A stretch of DNA of 64,000 nucleotides from Hymenoscyphus infarciens (lineage: Eukaryota; Ascomycota; Leotiomycetes; Helotiales; Helotiaceae), in NCBI GenBank assembly GCA_001414345.1, contig LLCB01000225.1, forward strand, positions 1 through 64,000. Reading direction: 5' to 3'. The notes under the pieces are model-generated. The model did not search any database. It saw only the letters and a program-made list of their open reading frames with translations, and was not told the origin of the DNA. Position 1 is the first letter of the stretch; each line of letters starts with the position of its first letter. Shown piece after piece: positions 1-11,666 of this stretch. Position numbers and translations under genes: made by a program.

Positions 1-60
1 ATATATATATATATATTATATATATATATATATAAAAGTAAGTCTTTCCCTTCTTTATTA
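1..60. repeat. AT dinucleotide run at window edge
   Basis: Almost pure alternating A and T over the first 35-40 bases, leading into AT-rich, RIP-like sequence. Simple-sequence DNA without coding content. Confidence 0.8.
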
Positions 61-299
61 GGCCTAGTTTAGAGCTAATCTAATATAGTAAAATATCTCT
101 TTTATATTCTCTTAGTACGCTTCTAGCTGTCTACCGAGTCTACTATATTTAGTATCTTTAGGTAAAATCTTAGAATAAAGATTATATATATACTTTTAAG
201 AAGCTAAAGTTAAAGAAGTATAGGTACTATATAGAGTAGAATACTATATATATCCTAGTAAGTTTAATTCTAAATATATACTAAACCTATTCTAACTTA

Positions 300-900
300 G
301 GTAGTTACTATAGTTTATAAAGAAGGAGTTTAATAAGCTTAAGCTTAAGAAGGAGAAGAGAGCTATTAAGAAGGCTACTAAGGCCTTAGATAAGGTATTA
401 GTTATTACTAGTATAGAGGTACTAAAGAATAGTTTAGAGGTATAGTTCGCTCTTCTAGAGAAGACTTAGGCACTTTATACTAAGGTTACTATAAGTACCT
501 CTTATTTATTAGAAGGGTTTTAGTTACTAATATTTAATAGTCTTTATACTATACTATAAAGAGTAAGACCTTTATCTAAACCTAGGTTTAGGTCCTCTTT
601 AAGGCCTACTTAAAGAGTTTATAAGCGTTCTCTCCTAAGCTAGTTATAAGAGGTTACTAAGATAAGAAGCGTGCTTATAAGAAGGAGATAAAGGAAGAGC
701 TAGTTCAAGCTTCTTATACTTAAAAGAGTAGAGAGGAGGATAATAAGTTAAAGAAAGGAGAGGCTTTAGCCTAGAGAGGGTTAGTAGGCTCTATTTTAAT
801 AGTAACTTAGTTTTAGTTCTTTACTTTATTAATTTTAAATATTCTTATTAGTTAATATTTTATCTTAGGTTTTTATTATAAGTTCTTTATTAAGAGTAAC
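300..900 (+). pseudogene. RIP-degraded plus-strand coding remnant, family unknown
   Basis: Reading the plus strand here and treating TAA/TAG as mutated CAA/CAG gives a Lys/Leu/Glu-rich, apparently helical protein fragment of about 60 residues before the frame is lost. Its orientation is opposite to the Ty3 element that fills 1000-6595, so it probably belongs to another, older repeat. The heptad-like Leu pattern is reminiscent of the C-terminal tail of fungal Fot1/pogo transposases, but no catalytic motif is visible and I do not assign it. Confidence 0.25.
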
Positions 901-999
901 TAGAATTAAAAGATATTAATAGAGTTTTATAAATTAACTCTTTTACTTAATTCTTATCTAATTCCTATATATTAATCTATTTAAAGAGAAGTTAGAGTA

Positions 1000-3900
1000 G
1001 TCTTAGCTATTCTAGATATTTAGTATAAAAGTCTCTTAGATAATATAGTAAACCTTAAAAATTATTTATAAGATACTAAATAGAATCTAAATTATATCTA
1101 ACCTATTTTATCTAGTATTATAACTATCTTTTAAAAAGTCTACTACTAAGTATTTCTTAAACCTCTTATTCTTATATATCTTAAATAATATCTAATAAAG
1201 GCTCTAGAGCCTCTTATCTTAGTAAAGAGGTATTTAGATCTTTTAAAAGTATATTAAGAGTAAAAACATTATAAATTAATAATTCTTTTAGAAGTTTTAA
1301 CTTATAAGAGTATCTTATATAATCTAGTATTTTAAAAGGTTTTATCTATTATTTAGTAAGCTTTTAGCTAGAATAATTTATTTTAAGATTCTTAATAAAT
1401 AAGTAAACTTTATCTCTAATATCTTAGTTAATAGCTTTTTAGTATTAATTTATATTATTTTTTATTCTTTTTTAAGCCTTACTTATATTATCTTTTACTA
1501 TCTTTTAAGTAGAGTATATATATTAAGCTACTTTTACTATCTTATTATAGTTAAGATATTCTTAGAGAATAGACGTCTTTAGTATATTCTAGTTCTATAA
1601 AGTTCTTAGGTTAAGTCTAAACTTAAGCTAATAAGAGGTTATACTAATAGATAAGTATAAAAGTATTATTTATACTCTATTTATTAGAGGGATTAATTCG
1701 CTCTAGTTATCTTAGTAGTAGTTTATAAAGGGCTTTAGTTTCTAATTAATATATTAGTTTATTATCTCTATTTATCTATTTATTTATTTATAATAAGTAG
1801 TACTAAGCTTAAGCTTAATACTAATTATTTAATAAAATTTAGTCTAAAATAATAATATAAATTAAAGTTCTTAATTAGATATAATTAATTTAGAGTAGTA
1901 ACTAAAATAGTAAATCTATTAAATAAAGAGTTTAGCTAGGCCTTTAGTATTTATAGTTAAGTAGTAGAGTATTAATACTAAATCCTTTCTAGGTTAGTTA
2001 ATAAATACTAGTATAGTGTTAAATCTATATTTATCTTTTAAGAATAATTTAAAATCTATATATAAATATTATATAAGATAGTTAAATACTAGAAGAAGAT
2101 AAAGAAAGCCTTACTACTTAGTCTATTAAGAATAAGAGTATTTATAAGCTTAATAATTCGCTATATACCTCTTATAGTCTAAACCTAGTCTAACCTAGTA
2201 GTAGTATTATACTAATAACTAGTATATCTTTTTTATACTTAAGTAAGTACTAGATACTTAGTTATAGACTTCTTAGATTAGCTTTATATATAGTTTAGTA
2301 TTCCTTTAAATATAAAGTTAATTCTTAAAGAGAAGTAAATTATCTAGTAAGATAGAGTATTTATTTAGAAGTTTATAATATTCTTTTTAAAAGGAGTATA
2401 GGTTATCTTCTTTTAACTTCTAAATTATATTTAAACTTAATTCTAGAATAATATTTATTATATTAAAAGATATAGACTATTCTTATAAAAAGATCTAAGT
2501 AAGTTTAGTATTAATTTAGAGGTTTAACTAATTAGGTTCTAAGAGAGTATATAAGTAGCTATCTAATTTAGCTTAATTATAGGTTTTTAGGTCTTATTTA
2601 TATTAAGTAAATATATCTACTTTTTAATTACCTTTTTTAAATATAAATTAGATTTAAAAGTTAAAGTCTAATAAAAACTCTATCTATTAGACTTACTTAG
2701 TTATAAGTAGCTTAGTTATTATAAAGTATTCTAATAATCTATAGTCTAAATATATGTTAATATACTTCTAATATAATATAAGTTTAAAGTACTATTTCTT
2801 AAAAGCTTTTATAATAGTAGATAGTTCTTTATTATAGATCTCTTAATTTAATTTATAGCTAACTAGGATATATAAGTAGAACCTAAGAAGGTACTAAAGG
2901 CTATTATATTATTATAAGAATATATCTACTATTACTTCTTCTAAAGAGTCTATTTCTACTTTTATATTATAATTAAGGTTAAAGTAGTATAAGGTTTATA
3001 TAGTAAGTAGCTTAGTTCTTAGTACTTTAAAAGCTTTATTATATTTAAGTATTTATAAAAAAGGCTTTAAAGAGTATATTATTATAGTTAAGAGTTTAGT
3101 AATTTTAGTATAACTTTTAATAAATTATTTATAAAATCCTATAAACCTTAGATAAGACTTTATACTTATTATAGTAGTAGGTTAGACCTAGTTTTATAGA
3201 GGTTCTACTTTTTTAAGATTAACTTTAAGTCTTTTTATAGTTAAGATAAATCCTAAGTATTTAATTCTAGTAATACTAAATTCGCTTTTCTTAATATCTA
3301 TTTAGAGTTCTACTTCTTAGAGCTGATTTAGAACCTTTTTAACTTATTTCTTATATTTTTTAATAGTATTTAAATAAATTAAAATATTATCTAAGTAAGT
3401 AATATAGAAGTTATTTAGATAATTAATTAAAACGTTATTTATATAATATTAATAAGTAGTAGAGCTATTATAGAGTCTAAAAGGAAGGACTTTATATTTA
3501 TATATACTATATCTTATTTTAAAGGTAGTTATCTCTTCTAAGGTAAGGTCTATCTAGATATAATAGAAAGCTTATCTTATATCTAACTTAGTAAAGATTT
3601 TAGCTATTCTTATCTTTAAAAGGAGCTTATTAATTTAAGAGATTAAGTAGAGATTGTTTTAGGTTAAAGTATTAAGCTTTTTATAATTAATATAAAACTA
3701 TAGCTTATTATTATTAGCTTTTTTAATAAAGAGTACTAGAGAGGTAAAAGAGCTATTACTATTAATAATAAACCTCTTATCTAAGTTCTTTATAAGATAC
3801 TTCTTTATAGCTTTAAGCTTTATAGTTAACTATTAATATAAAGGTAAAAAGGAGTTAGGAAGTAGTTTATTTAAAGTAATCTTATAGTTATATTTATAAT

Positions 3901-6595
3901 AAGAAGAGAGCTTATTAGAAGCTACTTTTAAGAATACGTCTTTATAAGAAGAATAATATCTCGAGAGTTGAGCCTATATTAAGGCTCTTATATTATCGTT
4001 GTCTTAAAGAGAGGCTAACTTTTTATTAATAATCTAATCTAGCTTATAAATACTAGTTATATAAAATTCTAAGTTAAGTTATTTTATATTAAAGTATATA
4101 GTGTTAGCGCTTATTTTACTAATAAAAGAGTATAGAGTATAGTTTTTTAAAACTATACTAGTAGTTTAAAGAGGCTTTAGATTAGAGTTAAAGGTTAAGA
4201 TTTTAGAAGAAGTTATTATTATAGATAGGAGTAATAGCTTAGCTATATTTATAAGTCTACTCTTTTTATATCTTTCTTATTATTAGATAGTACACTCTCT
4301 CTGATTTATATCTAACTAGTGATTTAAAAAGGGTTTCTAGTTCTAGTTAAAAAGTAGAAGTAAGATCTTCTTACTAAAGTAGAGAGTTAAAAGGTAATTA
4401 GCTAGCTAAGTAATCTAGCTCTTTAAAGAGTTAAGAAAGACTTTAAAGTAGTTTAACTACTTATTATTAATAATTAAGTCTTACTATCTAAGGTTTAAGA
4501 TAATAAAGAGGTAGTTAAGAATATAATATTTATTAATATTTAGATATAGTTATATAAACTATATTATTTAGCTTTTAGTACTATTATTATATCTATAAAT
4601 AGATACTATATATAGTAATCTCTAAATCTTTAAACCTATTATCTTAAATAAGTATAAGACTAGAGGCTAATTTAAAAATAAGTACTTATTTACTTCTATA
4701 TCTACTAAAGCTTATAATTTAATACTATATCTCTATATACTAAGAGTAGTATTTATAAGGAACTGTTTTCCTTTTATAAGCTTAGAAAGATTAAGTCTAG
4801 TTAGGTTATAATTATATAGGTTTAGGAAGGAATTTTTATCTAAGCCTCTTTATTTTTCTTCTAACTTAGCTTAGAGTTAGAGTACTCTTTAAAAAGTTAT
4901 TCTTCTTTAGGTTAATTATCTATCTTATTAATACTAAGAAGATTAGAGTAATTAGGTTTAAAATACTTAAGCTTACTATAATAGTAATACTTTATACTAG
5001 TAGAGACTTAGTCTATTAATATAGTCTTTAATTTTTTACTAGTAGAAAATAGTCTAAGAGTTTATAAAATCTTCTAAGATATAGGATTAAGTCTATATAA
5101 GAGTAGAGAGGGTTTTAGAGTTAAGCTAGGTAAGGATTAAAAAGTACTTATCTTTTTAAATAATAAGGTTATATTAATTAGTTTAACTATAGTACTAGTT
5201 ATAGATAACTCTATATTTTAATACTTCTTCTTATCTAAAGCTAAAAGATATACTACTATCTTATTAAAATTATAATTCTAATCTCTCTTAGTTATAGTAG
5301 AGCTACTTTAAAGCTATAGTGTAATCTTATTCTATATCTAGTAGAATCTTTTTAACTCTAGTATTCTCTTAAGTATAGCTATACTTAAGAAGCGTACTCT
5401 AAAATCTAAAAAGGTTTCTCTTATATAACCCTTTCTACTTATTTATAAGGCTTAAAATTTATTTTAAGTATCCTCTTTTTTATAACTAGTTAGAAAGTAG
5501 GAATTAAGGAGTTTAATTATATCTTATTAATCTTTAAAAGTTATATTACCTATATCTAACTTATATTAGAGCTTTAAGTAGTTTCTAATAAGTTTTATAG
5601 TCGTCTTTTAAATAAGAGCTTTATAAGTTTTAAGTATATAGTAATAGTTAGTATTTACTTAGAGTCTATTATATATAGATATCTTCTATTACTTATAAGT
5701 AAGTAAAGTACTATTATTTAAAGGTTTAATTTTCTTTATAATTTTACTTTTAGTAGGTTATTAGGTTTTTAGTAAGGTTTTAGCTTATAATTATAGAGTA
5801 GATTATTATAAAGGAAGAATATTAGAGGTTAAGTTTCGTATTTAAAGATAGTCTAGTATAATAGAAGAGTATAAAAGAGGAGTCTAATTATTTCCTAGTA
5901 AGTATCTACTAATCTATTATACTAAATCCGCTAATTAAGTAATTTGATTATCTTACTACTAGATCCTTTTATCTTTTTCTTAGTCCTTAGCCTTTATAGC
6001 TTAAATTACTTCTTATATCTCGTCTATATTAGAGAAGTCTTAGTTATCTCTCTAGCTTTTAAGAGTAACCTCTTTACCTTTATTACTCTAGGACTTTTTA
6101 TTCTTTAGTAAGCGGTGTCGAGTTAGAGACCTTTCTATAAATACTTAACTTTATTCCCTAAGAGAGAGCTCTATGTTTTAAAGTAGAGCTTAGAAGAGAC
6201 CTAGGGTTACTTTTAAGTCTAATATATTAAATATTAAAAAGAGAGAGATAAAAAGAGAGTAATTTAAGAGTTTTCTAGATAACTATTTATATTATTAACT
6301 ATTTAAATTATATATAGTAATCTCTATACTAAGAGAGTTATTAGAATTCTTAGGAATACTTAGTATATTCTAATCTCTTAATATATAAGATACGATTTTT
6401 ACTAGCTATTTATATAGATATTAAACCCTAGTATTACTAGCTATTTAGGAGATCTCTAGAATCCTAGCTATTTAAGAATATATTATTATAGTCTAATTCT
6501 AGGCTAAATTAAAATTAAAATAAAAAAAGTAACTATAAGCTTAAAAGAGATATTATAAAGGCTATTACTAGTAAAGAAGAGTTTTTCCTTTTTTA
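1000..6595 (-). mobile_element. Ty3/gypsy retrotransposon, RIP-degraded, minus strand, partial
   Basis: On the minus strand the domains follow gypsy order from right to left. A CCHC zinc knuckle of Gag lies at about 4948-4989 with spacing C-x2-C-x4-H-x4-C, although its Cys and His codons are mutated. Reverse transcriptase lies at about 3800-3180; it has the segment SLVLFIKK, and the catalytic YLDD appears as YLDN at about 3386-3397. An integrase lies at about 2220-1700, with an HHCC-like zinc region and the start of the catalytic core (the Asp in IDFK). The frame is broken by many TAA/TAG codons expected from CAA/CAG, so the element is dead. It is an inverted relative of the element at 20928-29398 and preserves the uninterrupted version of that copy's hAT insertion site. 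I could not find its left end or 3' LTR, and the element may run to or beyond the left edge. Confidence 0.85.
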
Positions 6596-6706
6596 TATAA
6601 TAGTACAAAATATATACTATAAGAGAAGAGGTATATAAGAGTACGTTTAAGACTAAATAACGTAAGTAGATACTAGGCTCTAATATAAAAGAAAAGGAAA
6701 AACTAT
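6596..6706 (-). repeat. LTR fragment of the Ty3 element
   Basis: About 110 bases match, in reverse complement and after allowing C-to-T and G-to-A changes, the right-hand third of the 324-bp LTR at 20928-21251, beginning at the LTR-internal boundary. The match ends at about 6706, so this 5' LTR is truncated or belongs to a variant family. A similar hybrid sequence recurs at 18919-19020. Confidence 0.6.
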
Positions 6707-7735
6707 TCTTCTTTTATACTAAGTATAAATATATATATATAAGAGATTAGAGACTACTAAGTCTTAATAAGAATAATTACTAAGTCTTTTCTAATATAGC
6801 TACTTAAATAATAAGAGCTTTAAAGCTAAACATATAAGACCTTAAAACAAAATATATAATATCTAATTCTTACTCTCTTTAGCCTCTTCTATCTTATAAG
6901 TCGTAGAAGTATCGGCAGTCGTAGAGGTATTAGCAGTTTCACGAATGCTAATAATTTAGAATAGCGTGCTATTATATATACTATTCTTTATACTATATAT
7001 TATATCGCGATATTACTATAGTAGTATAACGAATACTAATACGTACTATTAGAATATTATAATAATATTTAATTCGAAAATACTATAGTATTTAATTATA
7101 ATAATACTAGTAACTATATTATAAAGAAGTAATTAGAACGTTTAGTATATATTCCGAGAGTATTTATATTTATAAGTAGTTTATATATAAATGTCTTATA
7201 CTAATTATATCTTACTAGAATAATCTATACGTCTACTTTAGTATTACTCTCTTTTACTTCTATAAATCTCTAGTTATATAGTAAGAGTATATCTGTCTAC
7301 TACTACTACTAAGTAAAGACTTCTCTCTAATAATATTAGATTATAGATTATAATATAATAACACGAAACGTATAATATAATAGAAAAGTTATATAAGAGT
7401 ACGTTTAGTAGATTAATATACGTAGATACTAGGCTCTAGTATAAAGGAAAAGACTAAATAGTGTTTTTAACTTTTAGGAAAAGATAGATGAAATAATAAT
7501 AATAAGAGATAAATAGATATTCTTAGAGATTTAAGTAGAGGCGATAGTAATCTATTAGTAATAATTAAAAAGTAAGTAAATTAAGAGTATTATTATGTTT
7601 ATATATATAAATTTCAATTAAGCCTAATAAATAGAAACTATTCGTACTATATTTATTTAAGCTCTTGTTGCTCGAATAATCGCTTGAATACTATCTATCT
7701 AATAAAAATAAAAAAATTAATATTTTATTCATCTA
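6707..7735. repeat. AT-rich RIP block with a second LTR fragment
   Basis: RIP-like sequence with no readable gene. A second degraded piece of the same LTR family lies near 7352-7445 (minus orientation). A short stretch near 6900-6955 is richer in GC than its surroundings but has no recognisable content. The change to normal base composition at about 7735 is abrupt and falls just before the first readable codon of the HET-s-like gene. Confidence 0.6.
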
Positions 7736-7781
7736 TTCGTTGTGTAGACCTGGTTACATTCACTGATGTATTCGTGGACAG

Positions 7782-8784
7782 GACGGGGTCTCTGCCGCGG
7801 CATCTATCACCGCCCTGATTGGCACAGCAATCACATTGATACAACAAGTCCAAAATGCGCGAGACCATATGAAAAAAGTACCAAAAACACTCGAAAACGG
7901 CTCAAAACAACTCGAAGCTCTTATCCAGTCACTCAACCTCGTAAAGGAGGAGGAAAGACTGCAGACACCTACTGTCAAACAGCAAGTGAGTGTTATTAAA
8001 GAGATTTCAGAAGAGCTGAGCCGGGTTTTGGGCAGCATTCGAGTAGGACAATCGAAAAATTTAATCCGACGTATCTTTCGCGCTCTCACATCCGCCGAGA
8101 AAGACGACAAAGAACTCGCAGAAATTTTGAACCGACTCGACAGAGCCAGGGATGAACTTGGCCTGCGTATCTCTGTGACGTTGGTTGGCCTGGTTGGAAA
8201 TCTAAAAGATGGATTTCAGGTGGCATACGACGTTCTCAAAGAAACAAACCAAAAGGTAACTAAAATCTTGGGAAAAGATTTGATTCTCGCGAATAGACTT
8301 TCGGATCGATCGGAGACCGGTAATTTAACTCTTAGATCAATGGTTGTGGATGACATGCTGAAGTGCGAAATAGACGGGACGGTGGCCCTCGATACAGCTG
8401 ATATCGAGGCACTTGGATTAACTGATTCAAAAATTACAGCGGTAACAAATTGTTATTCCTTATTACATGAAAAGTAGGACTAACGTTTAACCAGTCACGG
8501 ATCCCTATGTCGCATCTCCGTATTGACGGACAGACGGGTAATATTAAGATTGGGGGCAATGTTGATGAGGCTGCAAATACTGGAATATCAGCACAGCAGG
8601 CCCAGGTTTGTAAAAGGGTCTCGCTTGCCCTTATCAGTCGGTTGAGGCTCATAATGTCTAACTTGCATTCCAGAAAGGACCAACCCACGGCACTTCCGCT
8701 ACTATCGCCGGAAAGACTGGAAATATTCATATTGGGGCAGATGCGAAAGGGAATCTAAACACCGGGATATCTACGTACTCTTGA
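7782..8784 (+). CDS. HET-s-like protein: helical SesA/HeLo-like domain plus two amyloid-type pseudo-repeats (5' truncated)
   Basis: Exons 7782-8441, 8495-8605 and 8674-8784; introns 8442-8494 and 8674-preceding 8606-8673 are GT-AG, phase 0, with CTAAC branch sites. The readable part is 293 residues. The N-terminal ~220 residues start with a hydrophobic helix (DGVSAAASITALIGTAITLI) and continue as a charged helical domain like the SesA/HeLo-like domains on fungal death effectors. Exons 2 and 3, 111 nt each, end the protein with two equal 19-residue units, TGNIKIGGNVDEAANTGIS and TGNIHIGADAKGNLNTGIS, 11 of 19 identical and 38 residues apart. HET-s of Podospora has the same plan: about 289 residues and two C-terminal pseudo-repeats 36 residues apart that stack as a beta-solenoid prion. 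By analogy this would be a membrane-directed cell-death effector triggered by amyloid templating from a partner NLR. No partner gene is visible here. No start codon is credible: the frame is open only from 7767, upstream sequence resembles an intron end (acag before 7782), and the first in-frame ATG is 7869. The first exon was probably lost to the repeat block. The domain family name is my inference. Confidence 0.65.
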
Positions 8785-10688
8785 TCCGTTTTAAAAATAC
8801 GTATTGACGGATTTTGATGGAGGGGAGGAGAGTGAGAGCGTTTCTTCTCCGACTTGTTCAGAAAAAGCATCATGTGGGAAGCATCCTTGCTGAGTTGACC
8901 AATATGCTAAAAGGTAGATAAGTACCCAATGGAAAAACTTGTGTGGTTTGGAGACTTGATATTCATTTCTGGTCATGTTATGTGGCGATTGAGTTACCCA
9001 GCATTTTGTAGCTTGTTTTGTAGCCTCGACACGTTTTACATTAGCGGCTCAACTCTAAACATTTTCGAGCTACTTTTATCCAGATCGGAAGATGGGATGG
9101 AAAGGGAATTTGGGATCTGCTGAAATGAGTTGGGTTTTACACCAATATGCATGCACGATCTTCCCGATCTTTAGCAGAAAGACTTTTAAACACGATCGTG
9201 AGAAAAATGGAAGCCACCAGAAGTAGCAGAAACTCGAAATTTTGCAACCCTGACCAAAAAGACCCTTTTTGGTGACAATGTCACCATTAGAAGATCATCC
9301 GCTGAGTGGTTGAACGAATTTAAAAAAATGGGCTGATAACAGGCATGAAATTACGCAAGTGCAACAGTAATAAATCCAATGCGAAGCGAGCCCAGGCTCT
9401 CTGGTGGCCTATGAAGTGGTATCAAAATTCACGACAGGCGGTGCGACTTCGTATGGCTCTCATTCGACGGGATGGCTGTCCTGTCGGCTGCCATCTCTCC
9501 TGATCACTCCCGCGCCGAGATGTAAGATCTCGGCTCCAAATCGCTGGCGATCGACAGGGGCCCCGACAAGGCCCTCTTGATCGAAGCAGGTACATTCACT
9601 TGCGACCACTCATGATCGAAAATGGCTGCTTATGACCGGCAATGCAGTTGATAAAAACATCGAGAAAGATGCAAGGTGGCAGTGGTGGGTACTTTAGGAA
9701 TTCTCGACTAGACGGAGTTGAGACTCTTAAGCATGACGGCTCCCAGAATCTAGGGGTGGTTTTTTCTGGCACTCCATTGCAACTACTCCCCTTCAACTCT
9801 CTATACTGTGTCTAAACCCCAAATTTTCAAGTTTATTACTCCATTTTGAAGGGCAGTTCTACATCGTTCCTTCCCCTTTCGATGTAAACAACGCACTCGC
9901 TTCGGGCTAGCCTCGGCACCTCCAGCGGCCAACTCAACCCAAAAACCTCCCAAAAGACAGACATTCACCGTTTTTCGGGTTGTTTCATGGACGACCGACA
10001 CCTTTAATCAACACGCTGTGGCAGACTCCTCGGTAGCTTGGAGCTCTCGGTGCCAGAACTGGTATGAGTAGTCTTTTCGGTTGTTCCAGGCATCATCATC
10101 ACTATCTTCAGTGCTGTGCTACCAACTCATGCTAATTATTTCTAAGGTCCATCAATTGATTTACAAAGCTCTGGCCAACAGTATGGATTAGGCTTAAAAA
10201 GAGGTCTCCCAGCCCTCGGTCTGCGGGATTTTGGAGGACTTGATGCTTCGAGGGCTTCCAGGTTAACCAACCATGACCTGCTCGGCTGGGCTGGGGTCCA
10301 CGCTCCTCCCATACCTATGTGAAGGTTTGTACTCTACCCCCAACAGATCCATATCCATTTCGCCTCTTTTCACATGTTCACCAGTGAATATCATTACAAG
10401 CAGAAAGAAGATAGTTCCAATTATTTGAATTCCAATGAGATGCTGATGGGCACATTTCATTTTCCTTGCTCTTTTCGCTCCCATGAACAACTCACAATAG
10501 TGTCTCCACTTTCACAATGGCCACTGTTAACTACTTGTCTAGATCAATCATGGACATGGCGCAAAGAAGCCGAGGATTCAACGGAAGAAACCAATACCCC
10601 ACCAACAGCTCACCAACAACGAAAAAAGACCAAACCACGCCTCCATGAGAAGAATTTATGAAAAGTGAGAATGACAGAGATATGAAGT
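8785..10688. other. Intergenic region, no supported gene
   Basis: Normal base composition. Only short open frames without recognisable domains or plausible splice partners occur here. It separates the HET-s-like gene from the 3' end of the bHLH gene. I looked for an NLR partner of the HET-s-like protein (P-loop, NACHT or NB-ARC motifs) and saw none. Confidence 0.6.
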
Positions 10689-11666
10689 TTATCCTCTGTG
10701 CCCGTTCAAGAGAATACTACCTCCATTTTGATTCATCCAAACCTCGTTGAGTTGCTTGTTTGTCCGTTTCAACCCCACATTCTCCTCCTCGACCTCCCGT
10801 TTTCCTTTCTCCAAATTTTCAATATGCTTTTTCGCCAATGCAAGAACATCAGCTTTGCTAAGTCTTTTTTCATGTCGATCTCCTCGTTCGGGACCATACA
10901 TGTGATGTCCTTGGAGGTCAGAGGGAATCGACGACAGCAAAAAATCAAACTGGTCATTGAGCCGCGTACGGTATTGTTTTTCGACCAAGTTGTGCGAAGT
11001 CCTGTTGTTATTTGCGGTTGCATTGTTCGAACTGGGTGAAGATTCTGGAGAAGAGCTTTTGTTGAGGTAGCCGTTTCGCGTTTGGTGTGTATTTCTTTTT
11101 CCTTGGCTCCGCTGTCTGCTCGTTCCGTTGTCATCATCTGAAGGGGAATTTTGAACCCTAGAAGTCGTCTTTCTCTTGTATGGCCCCGAAGAATCACCCC
11201 ACTTGGCCTTTCGTGTTTGTTTGACGGCGGCCGATGAGGTTAAGCTCGTTGACGAACCCCGGTTTGGGTCACCGTTCGAAGACAATAGAGAAGAAATATC
11301 CTTCTCCTCCGAGTTTGCTTGCTGGGCGTGGGCATTTTCCTGAGTGCCCACAAAAGGTTGCCTTGCAAGTTGAACATCGCTTGGATTGCTCCAATCGTTC
11401 TCATTCCATGATGCTTGAGAGCTTTGTTGCTGATGGAGCACGGTGTTTTGATGGTAAACGGGCAACGGTCCCAAACCCTCGCCGGATTCCGTTGCCCTTT
11501 GATGATGAAAACTGTCTTCAAACCCATCCCAAGTGTTGAACGGAAGGTCGACCGGCGTGCTGAGGGGAGTTGTCACATAGTTATCGACTGGTTGGCCTCC
11601 AGCAAACCAACAAGGAGCAGTAGGTGATTGTTCATGGCTGACATTTTGACTGGAGCTGAATTCCAC
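10689..11666 (-). CDS. bHLH transcription factor with SREBP-like tyrosine in the basic region
   Basis: A 325-residue single-exon protein. Residues 1-220 are low-complexity and rich in Ser, Asn and Gln, with a basic stretch at about 150-200. The bHLH domain spans about 222-287. Its basic region reads RTSHNLVEKQYRTRL, giving His225, Glu229 and Arg233, the class B contacts for E-box DNA; Tyr232 occupies the position where SREBP proteins carry their diagnostic tyrosine. A loop of about 20 residues containing GPERGDRHEKR separates the helices, and helix 2 (KADVLALAKKHIENLEK) runs into a short charged coiled coil to about 308. Fungal relatives with the VEKQYR signature are nuclear regulators, but this protein lacks the C-terminal membrane segments of true SREBPs, so a sterol role should not be assumed. 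The ATG at 11664-11666 is the first in the open frame. No neighbour suggests a target pathway. Confidence 0.88.
   Translation of the reverse strand: MEFSSSQNVSHEQSPTAPCWFAGGQPVDNYVTTPLSTPVDLPFNTWDGFEDSFHHQRATESGEGLGPLPVYHQNTVLHQQQSSQASWNENDWSNPSDVQLARQPFVGTQENAHAQQANSEEKDISSLLSSNGDPNRGSSTSLTSSAAVKQTRKAKWGDSSGPYKRKTTSRVQNSPSDDDNGTSRQRSQGKRNTHQTRNGYLNKSSSPESSPSSNNATANNNRTSHNLVEKQYRTRLNDQFDFLLSSIPSDLQGHHMYGPERGDRHEKRLSKADVLALAKKHIENLEKGKREVEEENVGLKRTNKQLNEVWMNQNGGSILLNGHRG

Noticed and set aside
7766..7999. A 77-codon frame starting with the only ATG just upstream of the HET-s-like gene.
   Set aside because: It is in a different frame from the conserved helical domain and reads as a shadow of it. 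No intron of acceptable size would connect them.
9588..9602. Sequence TACATTCACT shared with the sequence just upstream of the HET-s-like gene (about 7753-7762).
   Set aside because: Only ten bases match and the flanks differ; too short to indicate a duplicated or displaced segment.
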